This document shows positions 17,217 to 26,547 of a DNA stretch of 64,000 nucleotides, in pieces (the first letter of the stretch is position 1; every line of letters starts with the position of its first letter). The translations under genes were made by a program, and so were the position numbers. Origin of the DNA: CAVPCY01 sp963770765 (GTDB taxonomy: Bacteria; Actinomycetota; Coriobacteriia; Anaerosomatales; PHET01); NCBI GenBank assembly GCA_963770765.1, contig CAVYQS010000009.1, forward strand, positions 1-64,000. Direction: 5' to 3'. Below the pieces are notes generated by a model. It had not been told where the DNA came from and did no database searches. It worked only from the letters and a program-made list of their open reading frames with translations.

Positions 17217-18333
17217 ATGCGGGTAGCATATCTGAGCCTCCAGGCGGTCGCGCAGGGGCAGGACACCTGGGCAGCGGTGACGGAGATCGTCGCGGGATGG
17301 GAGCGATCCGGCTGGCAGGTCGACCGCTGGTTCGCCGACTACGGCTCGCCCGGCACCCCGCCCGGAGCGCTCACGCGCCTTCGCGAGATGCGACGGGTCC
17401 AGTCAGCGCTGGCACGCGAACTCAAGGACTACGACGCCGTCTACATTCGAGGTCACATGTTCGCGTATCCGCTCGCCCGCCGCGCCCGCCGCTGGGGATT
17501 CCCGTGATCCAGGAGTGCAACGGGACCTACGAGGACCTCTTCATCGCGTGGCCCGCGACACGCGTGGCTCGACCGCTCTTCGAACACCTGCAGCGGCAGC
17601 AGTACCGCGACGCCGCGCTGGTCTTCTGTGGCACCGAGAAGCAGCGCGATTGGCTCCGAGCCGAGACGGGCCACGACCGGATCGTCGTGAGCCCCAACGG
17701 CGCCAACGCCGACCTCTTCATGCCCGACGCGCCTCGCAGGCCGAGTCTCCCACAGCGCTTCGTGCTGTTCTTCGGACAGTTCGCTGCCATGGCAGGGAAT
17801 CGAAGTTCTGATTGCGGCCAAGAACGATTCCGCCTGGCCCACTGGAGTCGAGCTGGTCTTCGTTGGCGATGGCGAGCGACGCGCAGTGGTCGAAGCGGCT
17901 GCAGGCACAGGTGACAGCGGCATCAGCTACCTCGGCCGTTTGCCCTACGAGCAGCTTCCCGGCGTCATCGCGCACTGTGTCGCGTCGACTTCCCCCCAGT
18001 ACACGCCCGATAGGGGCGACGCCGGGTTCTCGGCGCTCAAGCTCTACGAGTCGATGGCGTGCGGCGTGCCGGTGATCGGGTCGGACTACCCCGGGGTGGG
18101 CGACGTCATCAGGTGCTACGACTGCGGAATCGCGTGCCACCTGGTGACGCGCACGCCCTTGCGGCGGCCGTCGCACGTCTCGCTGGTGAGCCCGACGGGC
18201 GCATGCGATGGGGAGACGCGGACGTGAGGCGATCGAGCGCGAGTGCTCGTGGGCAGCGCGAGCCGAGCAGCGCCGCGCGGCCATCGAGGGTCTGCTGACC
18301 GCGGACGGCCGAGAAGCGCGGTCCTCACGGTGA
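17217..18333 (+). CDS. GT4 (glycosyltransferase group 1), frameshifted
   Basis: Starts MRVAYLSLQAVAQGQDTWAA and across frames reads GHMFAYPLARRARRW, then VIQECNGTYEDLF, VSPNGANADLFMPD, ELVFVGDGERRAVVE and ALKLYESMACGVPVIGSDYPG, the donor-binding pattern of GT-B family 4 enzymes. It ends with ...GREARSSR and a stop that overlaps the next start as GTGA (18330-18333). Frames change near 17495, 17790, 18150 and 18230. All fragments are in order and complete, so errors are as likely as decay. Role: sugar addition in surface glycan assembly, acceptor unknown. Confidence 0.75.
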
Positions 18334-19091
18334 GCATCACCGTCATCACAGCATGCCTAAACGTCGAGTCGACCCTCAGGGCCGCGATGGAGTCCGTGCT
18401 CCGGCAGGGGACGGACCTGCACGAGTACGTGGTAGTCGACGGCGGCTCGACCGATGGCACGCTCGGCATCATCAAGGACATGGAGCTGGGTTTCGAGGGT
18501 AGACTGCGCTGGATCTCGGAGCCCGACCGCGGAATCTACGATGCGATCAACAAGGGTCTCGACCTCTCGACCGGCTCATTCGTGGTGGTTCTGGGCGCCG
18601 ATGACCTCCTGCTGGATGGCGCGCTCGCGCGGGTATCGGCTGCGATCGAACACGCCCCGGAAGCCGATCTCGTCTACGGAGACGCTTACGTCGCCGAGCC
18701 GGGCGGACACGTCAGGCTGCAACGCGCTCTCGCGTCGCCTCGTGTCGTGGCCGGTCTGCCGCGAAGCCTCCCCGTGTGTCACCAGGCCTGTGCGTTCTCG
18801 GCGCGTTCGTTCGAGCGTTTGGGCCACTTCGACACGAGCTTCCGCATCGCAGCTGACTACGAGTTCTACCTGCGGTTCCACGCTGCACACCTCGTGTCCG
18901 CTCGCGTCGCCGAACCGCTCGCCACGTACAGTCTCGCGGGCGTGAGCTCGCGCATGGCCTGGGCCACTGCCGATGAGTATCGACGCACACGCGTCATACA
19001 CGGGATGCACCCAGCGAGGGCTCGGCTGGCTATGTTGCGCTCGATCGTGAACGTCACGCTGATGCGCGGCGTCCGACAAGTGGCCCCATAG
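18330..19091 (+). CDS. GT2 glycosyltransferase
   Basis: 253 aa from GTG 18330, which overlaps the stop of the previous gene; the longer upstream frame is the out-of-frame end of that gene. SITVITACLNVESTL, VVDGGSTDGT and VVLGADDLLLDGAL mark a GT-A fold of family 2 with the WcaE-like start; the segment ISEPDRGIYDAINKG supports this. There are no membrane segments. It probably acts with the preceding GT4 in a surface glycan, although both sit between leuA and leuC. Confidence 0.85.
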   Translation: MSITVITACLNVESTLRAAMESVLRQGTDLHEYVVVDGGSTDGTLGIIKDMELGFEGRLRWISEPDRGIYDAINKGLDLSTGSFVVVLGADDLLLDGALARVSAAIEHAPEADLVYGDAYVAEPGGHVRLQRALASPRVVAGLPRSLPVCHQACAFSARSFERLGHFDTSFRIAADYEFYLRFHAAHLVSARVAEPLATYSLAGVSSRMAWATADEYRRTRVIHGMHPARARLAMLRSIVNVTLMRGVRQVAP

Positions 19092-19144
19092 CATTCAAGC
19101 AGCCTTCAGCGCAGCTTACTCGGCAACCATGGCCGCCCATCGCG

Positions 19145-19187
19145 TAGAATGCGTAAACCGACGCTTCCCGCTAAGAGTCCTCTCCCC
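19145..19187 (+). promoter_or_regulatory. leuC1 upstream element with TAGAAT -10-like box
   Basis: CGCGTAGAATGCG then AAACCGA precedes leuC1, and CGCGTAGAATGCATG then AACCGA precedes leuC2 (23056). The match in otherwise different flanks suggests a kept promoter. No good -35 is seen. Confidence 0.4.
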
Positions 19188-20531
19188 ATGCCCCGCCCCA
19201 TGACGATCACCGAGAAGATCCTCGCTGCCCACGCCGACCTCGACGAGGTCACGCCGGGCCAGCTCATCAACTGCCGCCTCGACCTCGTGCTGTCCAACGA
19301 CGTCACGGCTCCCATCGCCATCAGGGAGTTCAAGAAGACCGGCGTCGACAAGGTCTGGGACCCCACCAAGATCGCGATGGTGCCCGACCACTACACGCCC
19401 AACAAGGACATCAAGTCCGCCGAGCAGGCCAAGATCATGCGCGACTTCGTCAACGAGCAGGGCATCACGCACTACTACGAGATCGGCTGCATGGGCGTCG
19501 AGCACGCACTGCTTCCCGAGCAGGGTGTCGTGGGCCCCGGCGACGTCATCATCGGCGCCGACTCTCACACGTGCACGTACGGAGCGCTGGGTGCGTTCGC
19601 CACGGGCGTCGGCTCCACCGACGCCGCAGCAGGTATGGCGACCGGCGAGGCATGGTTCAAGGTCCCGCAGTCCATCAAGTTCAACGTGACCGGCGAGCTC
19701 GGCCCGTGGGTGTGCGGCAAGGACATCATCTTGCACATCATCGGCATGATCGGGGTGGACGGCGCGCTCTACCAGGCGATGGAGTTCACCGGCGACACCA
19801 TCGAGCGCCTGGGCATGGACGACCGCATGACCATCTGCAACATGGCCATCGAGGCGGGCGGCAAGTCCGGCATCATCGCCGTCGACGACACGACGCGCGC
19901 CTACATCACGGACCGCTTCGAGCGCGAGCCGGTCGAGTACTTCAGCGACGAAGACGCCGAGTACGCGGCCGTCTACGAGATCGACGCTTCCACGATCGTT
20001 CCCACGGTCGCCTTCCCGCACCTGCCGAGCAACACGCGGCCGGCCGCTGACGCACGCGACATCTGGATCGACCAGGTCGTCATCGGCAGCTGCACCAACG
20101 GCCGCATCGAGGACATGCGCATCGCAGCGAGCATCCTCAAGGGTCGCAAGGTCGACCCGAAGGTCCGCCTCATCATCATCCCGGCCACGCAGCAGATCTA
20201 CCGAGAGGCCATGCACGAGGGCCTGTTCGACATCTTCCTGGATGCGAACGCGGCGGTCTCGACGCCCACGTGCGGCCCGTGCCTCGGCGGCCACATGGGC
20301 ATTCTGGCGGCAGGGGAGCGGGCGCTCGCGACCACCAACCGCAACTTCGTCGGCCGCATGGGCGATCCCACGAGCGAGGTGTACCTGTGCTCGCCGGCGA
20401 TCGCGGCAGCGAGTGCGGTGGCGGGGCACATCGCGCTGCCGGATGACTCGGCTGATCGAGCAGGCAGCAGCTTAACCCATCCTGAAGGCTTCCTGAAGAC
20501 ACCTTGCGTGGGAGCCGCCGAGGCCCTATGA
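19188..20531 (+). CDS. leuC: 3-isopropylmalate dehydratase large subunit, copy 1
   Basis: 447 aa from ATG 19188; GAGTCC upstream is a weak ribosome site, and the second copy uses the same start after a strong one. With LeuD it isomerises 2- to 3-isopropylmalate. The [4Fe-4S] ligands are present in DSHTCTYG, GSCTNGR and CGPCLGGHMG. It belongs to the shorter ~420-aa HacA/LeuC2-like class, matching the small LeuD at 62064. Sequence shared with copy 2 ends at GHIALP (about 20448); the last ~27 residues (DDSADRAGSSLTHPEGF...) are unrelated to copy 2 and look like read-through past a lost stop codon. Confidence 0.93.
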   Translation: MPRPMTITEKILAAHADLDEVTPGQLINCRLDLVLSNDVTAPIAIREFKKTGVDKVWDPTKIAMVPDHYTPNKDIKSAEQAKIMRDFVNEQGITHYYEIGCMGVEHALLPEQGVVGPGDVIIGADSHTCTYGALGAFATGVGSTDAAAGMATGEAWFKVPQSIKFNVTGELGPWVCGKDIILHIIGMIGVDGALYQAMEFTGDTIERLGMDDRMTICNMAIEAGGKSGIIAVDDTTRAYITDRFEREPVEYFSDEDAEYAAVYEIDASTIVPTVAFPHLPSNTRPAADARDIWIDQVVIGSCTNGRIEDMRIAASILKGRKVDPKVRLIIIPATQQIYREAMHEGLFDIFLDANAAVSTPTCGPCLGGHMGILAAGERALATTNRNFVGRMGDPTSEVYLCSPAIAAASAVAGHIALPDDSADRAGSSLTHPEGFLKTPCVGAAEAL

Positions 20532-20626
20532 TGACGCGTGAGGGCGCAGCACCCACAAACGTCGACCCGCAGGCGCCCGCGGCACGATGAAGGACGTTCG
20601 AACGCTATAGGAGACGTCCTGTCCTC

Positions 20627-20734
20627 GTGACTGTGCGCACCCACAACGGTTCTGAGTCTGAAGCACGCGTACAGGTGAGAAGTCCCGGCTTTGAGCGCGT
20701 GCTATCCGGTTGTGGGTGCCAGGGGGAATGCTCC
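20627..20734 (+). ncRNA. Leader with long-range stem before the 20735 cytochrome
   Basis: GCACCCACAAC (20637-20647) is the exact complement of GTTGTGGGTGC (20709-20719), which ends just before the AGGGGG ribosome site. Inside, AGCACGCG (20662-20669) pairs exactly with CGCGTGCT (20696-20703) around a 26-base loop. Such a nested fold next to a start codon suggests translational control. A GTG at 20627 in frame with the gene would make the region coding instead, but gives no plausible signal peptide. Confidence 0.45.
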
Positions 20735-22906
20735 ATGTCGATGTCGTCAGTCCCGTTCCGGGCCCGTCGGGCCATTCCGCTGATCGGCCTGCGGAGATCA
20801 GGTACCGGTTCGCGTCGAATTCTGTTTGTGGTGGCCCTCGCGCTCGCGGTGCTGCTGGGGAGCGCATCGGCAGCGTTCGCGATCACCCAGATCCCGGTGG
20901 GCAAGGCCTTCCCGGCGAACGGTTCTACCGTTGCAGTTCCGCGTCCGGAAATCGGCTTCACCTTCTGGGGTTCGGTGCCCGGTCCCAAGCGCGTTGTGCT
21001 CACCGTCAATGGCGTGGTCCGCTACGACGCCATGACGCCCCAGGGTGACTTCCGCTGGACCCCGCCAAGTGACTTTGCCAGCGGCTCCACGGTGACGGTG
21101 CGGGCGACGGTCTACACCGGCGAGTACCCCTCGCAGGTCAATCTGGGATTCCCGCTGACCGGACCCTTCGCCAGCCCGTGGAGCTTCCAGGTGGTCGCTA
21201 GTCCCATGGCCTGGACGGGGGATTGTGTCACGTGTCACCAGACCTACCCGGAAGCACACCCCGTGTCCGACTGTACGGCGTGCCACGGCACAACCACCGC
21301 AACAGATGAGAACGATGGAGCCTCCGCACACTCGCAGTCCGCAAACGCTCTCTATCCCGCGGGTGCCTGCTTGGGTGCATGCCACGAGGTGTGGCAGGGC
21401 AGCCCCTACGCGCACGGGACATGGGAGAACGTGTTCTGGGAGAGCCCTCAGGGCAGCCAGTACTACCCGCGGTCGCCCATAGGCACTGGCGAGTACACCT
21501 GCACCAGCTGCCACTCCGCAGCATGGCCCTCGATCGAGCGGCATTCAGCTGGCACTCTTGCGGCGCAGCATGCGGGCTCGTTCGAGTCGTCGTGCGCGGA
21601 CTGTCACAGCGCCGACCTGATGGTTGAGCATGGCAAGTATCCCGAGGGCGCGACGTTCAAGAATCAGTGCGACACCTGCCACGGCAATCCCGCGGCGCAG
21701 GCAGCTATCACTGCGGGCGACACATCGTGCGATGCCTGCCATGATCTGGCCAGCGCCCACACGTTCCACGATGACATCGCGGTGTCCTCTTGCACCGAGT
21801 GCCACAGCTCAGACGTAGTGGCATTGCACCCCGACACCACGTGCGCTGAATGCCATGCGATACAACCGCATGCTGGAGCCACCTGCACCACCTGCCACCC
21901 GACCATGACCGAGCCCCACGGCGCCGGACCCTTCTTCGACGCGGCCGCCTACAACCCGAACTTCGCAGGCTACCTGTCCTGGTCCTGGGCGAGTGCCAAC
22001 ATCGCCGGCACCACCGGCTCCCCCCACGGCAACTACGCCACCACCACCAACAAGTGCGCGGTGTGCCATGCCGTCCACCGCGCCAGCGCTGATGGCAACG
22101 TCCTGACCGCGGTCACCGACGCCTTTGCCGCCAACCGCACCAAGACCTGCGCGTTCTGCCACGGCGCCACCGCGTTTTCCACCAAGAGCGTCGCGGTGGC
22201 CTCAGACGGCACGATCAGCCCCCACGGCAGCTGCTCACGCTGCCACGTCGAGAGCCCGCATGGTGTGGGAGCGTCTGTCTACCCGGTGCTCACCGAGCAC
22301 CTGCTTAACACCCGTGCCGACGCCGCGATCGCCAACGACCTCGGTACCGGAAGCAACGGCATCGTCACCGCCGACTTCGACTCCGGTAGCGCCAAGGGCC
22401 TCACGCTCGGTACCGGCTACCTGTGCAACCAGTGCCACTCGAGTGGCGGAGCGGGCATCAACACCGTCTACGCCGTCAACGAGGCCGGCGCCACACCGGC
22501 CCAAAACGCCACGACCATCAACAACACCACCGGCCACCGGGTGACCGCCGTGGCCACGAGCGACTGGAACGTCGACGGCTCCAAGGGCGCGTACCTCACC
22601 GGCCGCATAGCGTACAACGACGCGAACTCCTGCCAGGCCTGCCACGACGCCAAGCGCGCCAACGGCGCAGCCGCCTTCCCCCACGGCTACGTGGACGCCG
22701 CGGGTGCCTACGCGCCCAAGTCCCAAGCGGGAGCGTCGCTGATATGGCTGACGAGTGCTTCCGATGCGGATGCGCCACGTACCATCGTCCCGACACCCGG
22801 CTCGACCTCCGGCACTGCGGACGTGTCCGTGCTCACGGGTGACGGCACCTGCCTCAAGTGCCACATCTCGGGTGATGGCACCGCTGGTGTGGGGCAGAGC
22901 TACTAG
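20735..22906 (+). CDS. Secreted 16-heme cytochrome c with N-terminal Ig-like domain
   Basis: 723 aa from ATG 20735 (AGGGGG eight bases upstream). Long signal peptide with basic n-region (RRAIPLIGLRRSGTGSRR) and cleavage after SAAFA. A beta-rich Ig-like domain covers residues ~50-165 (AFPANGSTVAVPRPEIGFTF). Then sixteen heme sites: CVTCH, CTACH, CLGACH (CX3CH), CTSCH, CADCH, CDTCH, CDACH, CTECH, CAECH, CTTCH and the hexaheme module CAVCH, CAFCH, CSRCH, CNQCH, CQACH, CLKCH. It ends GTAGVGQSY. The module DNA is nearly identical to that in the genes at 10357 and 26548. Intact frame. Lies between the two leuC copies. Confidence 0.88.
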   Translation: MSMSSVPFRARRAIPLIGLRRSGTGSRRILFVVALALAVLLGSASAAFAITQIPVGKAFPANGSTVAVPRPEIGFTFWGSVPGPKRVVLTVNGVVRYDAMTPQGDFRWTPPSDFASGSTVTVRATVYTGEYPSQVNLGFPLTGPFASPWSFQVVASPMAWTGDCVTCHQTYPEAHPVSDCTACHGTTTATDENDGASAHSQSANALYPAGACLGACHEVWQGSPYAHGTWENVFWESPQGSQYYPRSPIGTGEYTCTSCHSAAWPSIERHSAGTLAAQHAGSFESSCADCHSADLMVEHGKYPEGATFKNQCDTCHGNPAAQAAITAGDTSCDACHDLASAHTFHDDIAVSSCTECHSSDVVALHPDTTCAECHAIQPHAGATCTTCHPTMTEPHGAGPFFDAAAYNPNFAGYLSWSWASANIAGTTGSPHGNYATTTNKCAVCHAVHRASADGNVLTAVTDAFAANRTKTCAFCHGATAFSTKSVAVASDGTISPHGSCSRCHVESPHGVGASVYPVLTEHLLNTRADAAIANDLGTGSNGIVTADFDSGSAKGLTLGTGYLCNQCHSSGGAGINTVYAVNEAGATPAQNATTINNTTGHRVTAVATSDWNVDGSKGAYLTGRIAYNDANSCQACHDAKRANGAAAFPHGYVDAAGAYAPKSQAGASLIWLTSASDADAPRTIVPTPGSTSGTADVSVLTGDGTCLKCHISGDGTAGVGQSY
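21795..22878 (+). repeat. Hexaheme-module DNA repeat, copy 2 of 5
   Basis: Shares a longer block with 27120-27900, including the two heme sites before the module (CAECHAIQPHAGATCTTCH). Confidence 0.85.
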
Positions 22907-23059
22907 CATCAAGACCTGCTGACTTCGTGAACCAACAGAGGCGGGCGCCAGTCGGGGAATCCGCCCCCGGTATGCCTGCTATTCACGCGGCCGCACACGT
23001 GTGGCCTCCGCCGTAGCCGTCTGCACGCTCGGCTATTCGCCCCATTCGAGGGCCTCGCG

Positions 23060-23103
23060 TAGAATGCATGAACCGAGTTGGACGCCGGAGGAGGAACCAC
23101 CCC
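23060..23103 (+). promoter_or_regulatory. leuC2 upstream element and strong ribosome site
   Basis: TAGAAT (23060-23065) in a context shared with leuC1, followed by GGAGGAGG about nine bases before ATG 23104. The strong site fixes the MPRPMTIT start for both leuC copies. Confidence 0.45.
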
Positions 23104-24617
23104 ATGCCCCGCCCCATGACGATCACCGAGAAGATCCTCGCTGCCCACGCCGGCCTCGACGAGGTCACACCGGGTCAGCTCATCAACTGCCGCCTCGACC
23201 TCGTGCTGTCGAACGACGTGACTGCTCCTATCGCCATCAAGGAGTTCAAGAAGACCGGCGTCGACAGGGTCTGGGACCCCACCAAGATCGCAATGGTGCC
23301 CGACCACTACACGCCCAACAAGGACATCAAGTCCGCCGAGCAGGCCAAGATCATGCGTGACTTCGTCAACGAGCAGGGCATCACGCACTACTACGAGATC
23401 GGCTGCATGGGGGTCGAGCACGCACTGCTTCCCGAGCAGGGTGTCGTGGGCCCCGGCGACGTCATCATCGGCGCCGACTCTCACACGTGTACGTACGGAG
23501 CGCTGGGTGCGTTCGCCACGGGCGTCGGCTCCACCGACGCCGCAGCAGGTATGGCGACCGGCGAGGCATGGTTCAAGGTCCCGCAGTCCATCAAGTTCAA
23601 CGTGACCGGCGAACTCGGTCCGTGGGTGTGCGGCAAAGACATCATCTTGCACATCATCGGCATGATCGGGGTCGATGGCGCGCTCTACCAGGCGATGGAG
23701 TTCACCGGCGACACCATCGGGCGCTTGGGCATGGACGACCGCATGACCATCTGCAACATGGCCATCGAGGCGGGCGGCAAGTCCGGCATCATCGCCGTCG
23801 ATGACACGACGCGCGCTTACATCACGGACCGCTTCGAACGCGAGCCGGTCGAGTACTTCAGCGACGAAGACGCCGAGTACGCGGCCGTCTACGAGATCGA
23901 CGCTTCCACGATCGTTCCCACGGTCGCCTTCCCGCACCTGCCGAGCAACACGCGGCCGGCCGCTGACGCACGCGACATCTGGATCGACCAGGTCGTCATC
24001 GGCAGCTGCACCAACGGGCGCATCGAGGACATGCGCATCGCAGCGAGCATCCTCAAGGGTCGCAAGGTCGACCCGAAGGTCCGCCTCATCATCATCCCGG
24101 CCACGCAGCAGATCTACCGAGAGGCCATGCACGAGGGCCTGTTCGACATCTTCCTGGATGCGAACGCGGCTGTCTCGACACCCACGTGCGGCCCGTGCCT
24201 CGGCGGCCACATGGGCATTTGGCGGCAGGGGAGCGGGCGCTCGCGACCACTAACCGCAACTTCGTCGGCCGCATGGGCGACCCGACGAGCGAGGTGTACC
24301 TGTGCTCGCCGGCGATTGCGGCAGCGAGTGCGGTGGCGGGGCACATCGCGCTGCCGGAGGACTTGGCTAGTCTAGGCGCGCTTGCGGCCACAGCCGTCCG
24401 AGAGTGTGAACGCCGAGGCTTGCGAAATTCTGAAGAGGTCGCGCGTGTGATACTGCTTAATCGAGTTGGCAGAGGGGACTCGCGATCGGAAGCAGTGACT
24501 GCATTCGGCGGCTCGCCGCGCAAGGCGCGTTCACGGGGGTCGTGGACCAGACGAGGATTGGCGTGGGTATCGAGCGACGCGGGATGGGCTACTCAGGTGG
24601 TCGAGTCATCTTCGTGA
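23104..24617 (+). CDS. leuC: 3-isopropylmalate dehydratase large subunit, copy 2 (frameshifted)
   Basis: Almost identical to copy 1, with changes such as DADLDEV to DAGLDEV-type and IERLG to IGRLG. All three Fe-S cysteine motifs are read, but one base is missing at about 24220 (GGGCATTTGG where copy 1 has GGGCATTCTGG), shifting frame right after CGPCLGGHMG. The end of the protein continues in another frame (AAGERALATTNRNFVGRMG...), passes the point where homology to copy 1 ends (about 24355), and runs to a stop overlapping the next GTG at 24614. Either an error or a decayed duplicate; copy 1 can supply the activity. Confidence 0.85.
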
Positions 24618-26298
24618 CAAGGTTCCGCGCGAGTAGCGCGCGTTTGCGTGGTCATGCTTGCGGTCGGTGCTGCTTGCGGGGTTGACCTTTGCCGCAACGG
24701 CGCAAGCAGCGATGACGTACACCGTACTGTACGGCGTGCCACGCTCCGGCGCGATGCACCCGGCGTTTCGAGTGACTGTGCGACGTGCCACTCCTCGGAT
24801 GACCAGGTGGGCGAGGGCACGACCTGCACGAGGTGACTGCCACGACGCGCACGGATACGAGAGCACTCCGAGCGGCGCACCGGGATGCACCCGCAATGTC
24901 ACTTCCCGGGCTCCCCGGATGTGCCGCCTCCCGCGTCGCACCAGAATCTGCCGACCACGCACGAGTCGACGCTGCAGTCACTCATGCGCCGGCTGCCACG
25001 CACCGGCGCTGATCACCGAGCACGACAAGTACGCGTTGGAGTGCGTGTCGTGCCACGCCAGCACCGATCCGCTCGTCAGTGGAGCCATCGCCGCCAACGA
25101 CACCTCGTGCGCCGCGTGCCACCCCGGATACGCGGCCGCCCACGATGCCGCCCACGATGGCGTCGTCGATCCAGACTGCGCCGAGTGCCACAGCTCGGAC
25201 GTTGTCGCGCTGCACGCGAGGTGGGTGCGCCGGGTGTCACAACCCGAACCCGCCCGCAGGCGCGACCTGCCCCACCTGCCACGCCGACAATGACCGAGCC
25301 CCACGGCGCCGGCCCCTTCTTCGACGCCGCCGCCTACAACCCCAACTTCGCGGGCTACCTGTCCTGGAGCTGGGCCAAGGTCAACATCGCCGGCACCACC
25401 GGAAGCCCTCACGGCAACTACGCGACCACCACCAACAAGTGCGCCGTGTGCCACGCGGTGCACCGCGCCAGCGCCGACGGCAACGTGCTGACCGCGGTCA
25501 CCGACTCCTTCGCGGGCAACCGCACCAAGACCTGCGCGTTCTGCCACGGCGCGACCGGGTTCTCGACCAAGAACGTCGGGGTGGCGCCGCAGACGGCACG
25601 ATAAGCCCGCACGGCAACTGCAGCCGCTGCCACGTGGAGAGCCCGCACGGCGTGGGAGCGTCGGTCTACCCGGTGCTCACCGAGCACCTGCTCAACACCC
25701 GTGCTGACGCCGCGATCGCAAACGACCTGGGCTCAGGTGCCAACGGCATCGTGACCGGGGACTTCGACTCAGGTCAGCGCCAAGGGCCTGACACTGGGCA
25801 CCGGCTACCTGTGCAACCAGTGCCACACGAGCGGTGGCGCGGGTATCAACACCGTCTACGCCGTCAACGAGGCCGGGCGCCACTCCGGCCAGCAACGCGC
25901 ACCACCATCAACAACACCACCGGCCACCGCGTGACGGCGCGTGGCCACCGAGGACTGGAACGTCGACGGCTCCAAGGGCGCGTACCTCACCGGTCGCATC
26001 GCCTACAACGACGCGAACTCCTGCCAGGCCTGCCACGACGCCAAGCGCGCCAACGGCTCGGCCGCCTTCCCGCACGGCTACGTGGACGCCGCCGGTGCCT
26101 ACGCGCCCAAGTCCCAGACCGGTGCGAGCCTCATCTGGCTGACGAGCGCCGCCGACGCCGACGACCCGCGCGACCTCGTCCCGACGCCGGGCTCGACGTC
26201 CGGCACCGCTGACGTCGTCGGTGCTGACAGGTGACGGCGTCTGCCTGAAGTGCCACATCTCGGGCGATGGCACCGCTGGTGTGGGGCAGAGCTACTAG
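24614..26298 (+). CDS. Secreted 16-heme cytochrome c (heavily frameshifted)
   Basis: GTG 24614 overlaps the stop of the leuC2 tail. Reading across frames gives a signal-like AGLTFAATAQAAMT, then YCTACHAP, CATCH, GDCHDAHGYE, CAGCH, CVSCH, CAACH, CAECH, CAGCH, CPTCH and the hexaheme module CAVCH, CAFCH, CSRCH, CNQCH, CQACH, CLKCH, ending GTAGVGQSY. The arm matches that of the gene at 10357 in order and phrasing (PPPASHQNLP, ALITEH.KY). At least ten frame changes are present, almost all one extra base (for example near 25585, 25775, 25876, 25890, 25937 and 26218). With every heme motif preserved, sequencing insertions are the simpler explanation. Confidence 0.7.
25264..26270 (+). repeat. Hexaheme-module DNA repeat, copy 3 of 5
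   Basis: Diverged copy (for example GGAAGCCCTCACGGC where the others have GGCTCCCCCCACGGC) with many single-base insertions. Confidence 0.8.
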
Positions 26299-26378
26299 GG
26301 TGCCGATTCAGTGTTAGTCGCAGCGTAGCGTCCGAATCATGGCCGGAGGTCATCAACCGGGTCTCAGCAGTCCGATTC

Positions 26379-26419
26379 TGTGAATTGTCATTGACGGTAC
26401 CCTGAAGCCAGATTAAGCT
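26379..26419 (+). promoter_or_regulatory. Promoter of the 26548 cytochrome with adjoining TGTGAATTGTC box
   Basis: TTGACG (26391-26396), 17 bases, TAAGCT (26414-26419), with TGTGAATTGTC (26379-26389) one base upstream. Same arrangement as at 10190-10230. Confidence 0.65.
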
Positions 26420-26425
26420 GTGACC

Positions 26426-26547
26426 GCGGCCATTTGTGCGCCGAATCACAACTCTTCTCCGCAAAGCGACGCATGGCATGCGTGGACAAAGGCGAGCAAC
26501 CCCGCGCTCGCAGGCGACGACACGTGTCCACGGAGGAGAGTCCCACC
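26426..26547 (+). ncRNA. Structured leader of the 26548 cytochrome (candidate cis-regulatory RNA)
   Basis: Homologous to 10237-10356. Conserved hairpins: ACGCAT-GGC-ATGCGT and GCGAGC-AACCCCGC-GCTCGC, with stem changes that keep pairing relative to the other copy. GTGGAC (before the second hairpin) also pairs with GTCCAC just before the GGAGGAG ribosome site, which could mask or expose it. Confidence 0.45.

Noticed and set aside
15544..17229. A 561-codon open frame antisense to leuA
   Set aside because: High-GC coding sequence leaves few stops on the opposite strand. leuA is certain, and the antisense protein is an Arg/Ala/Asp-rich composition without recognisable motifs.
19116..20429. Long antisense frames over both leuC copies (also 22909-24210)
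   Set aside because: Shadows of leuC; the same low-complexity protein appears in both because the DNA is duplicated.
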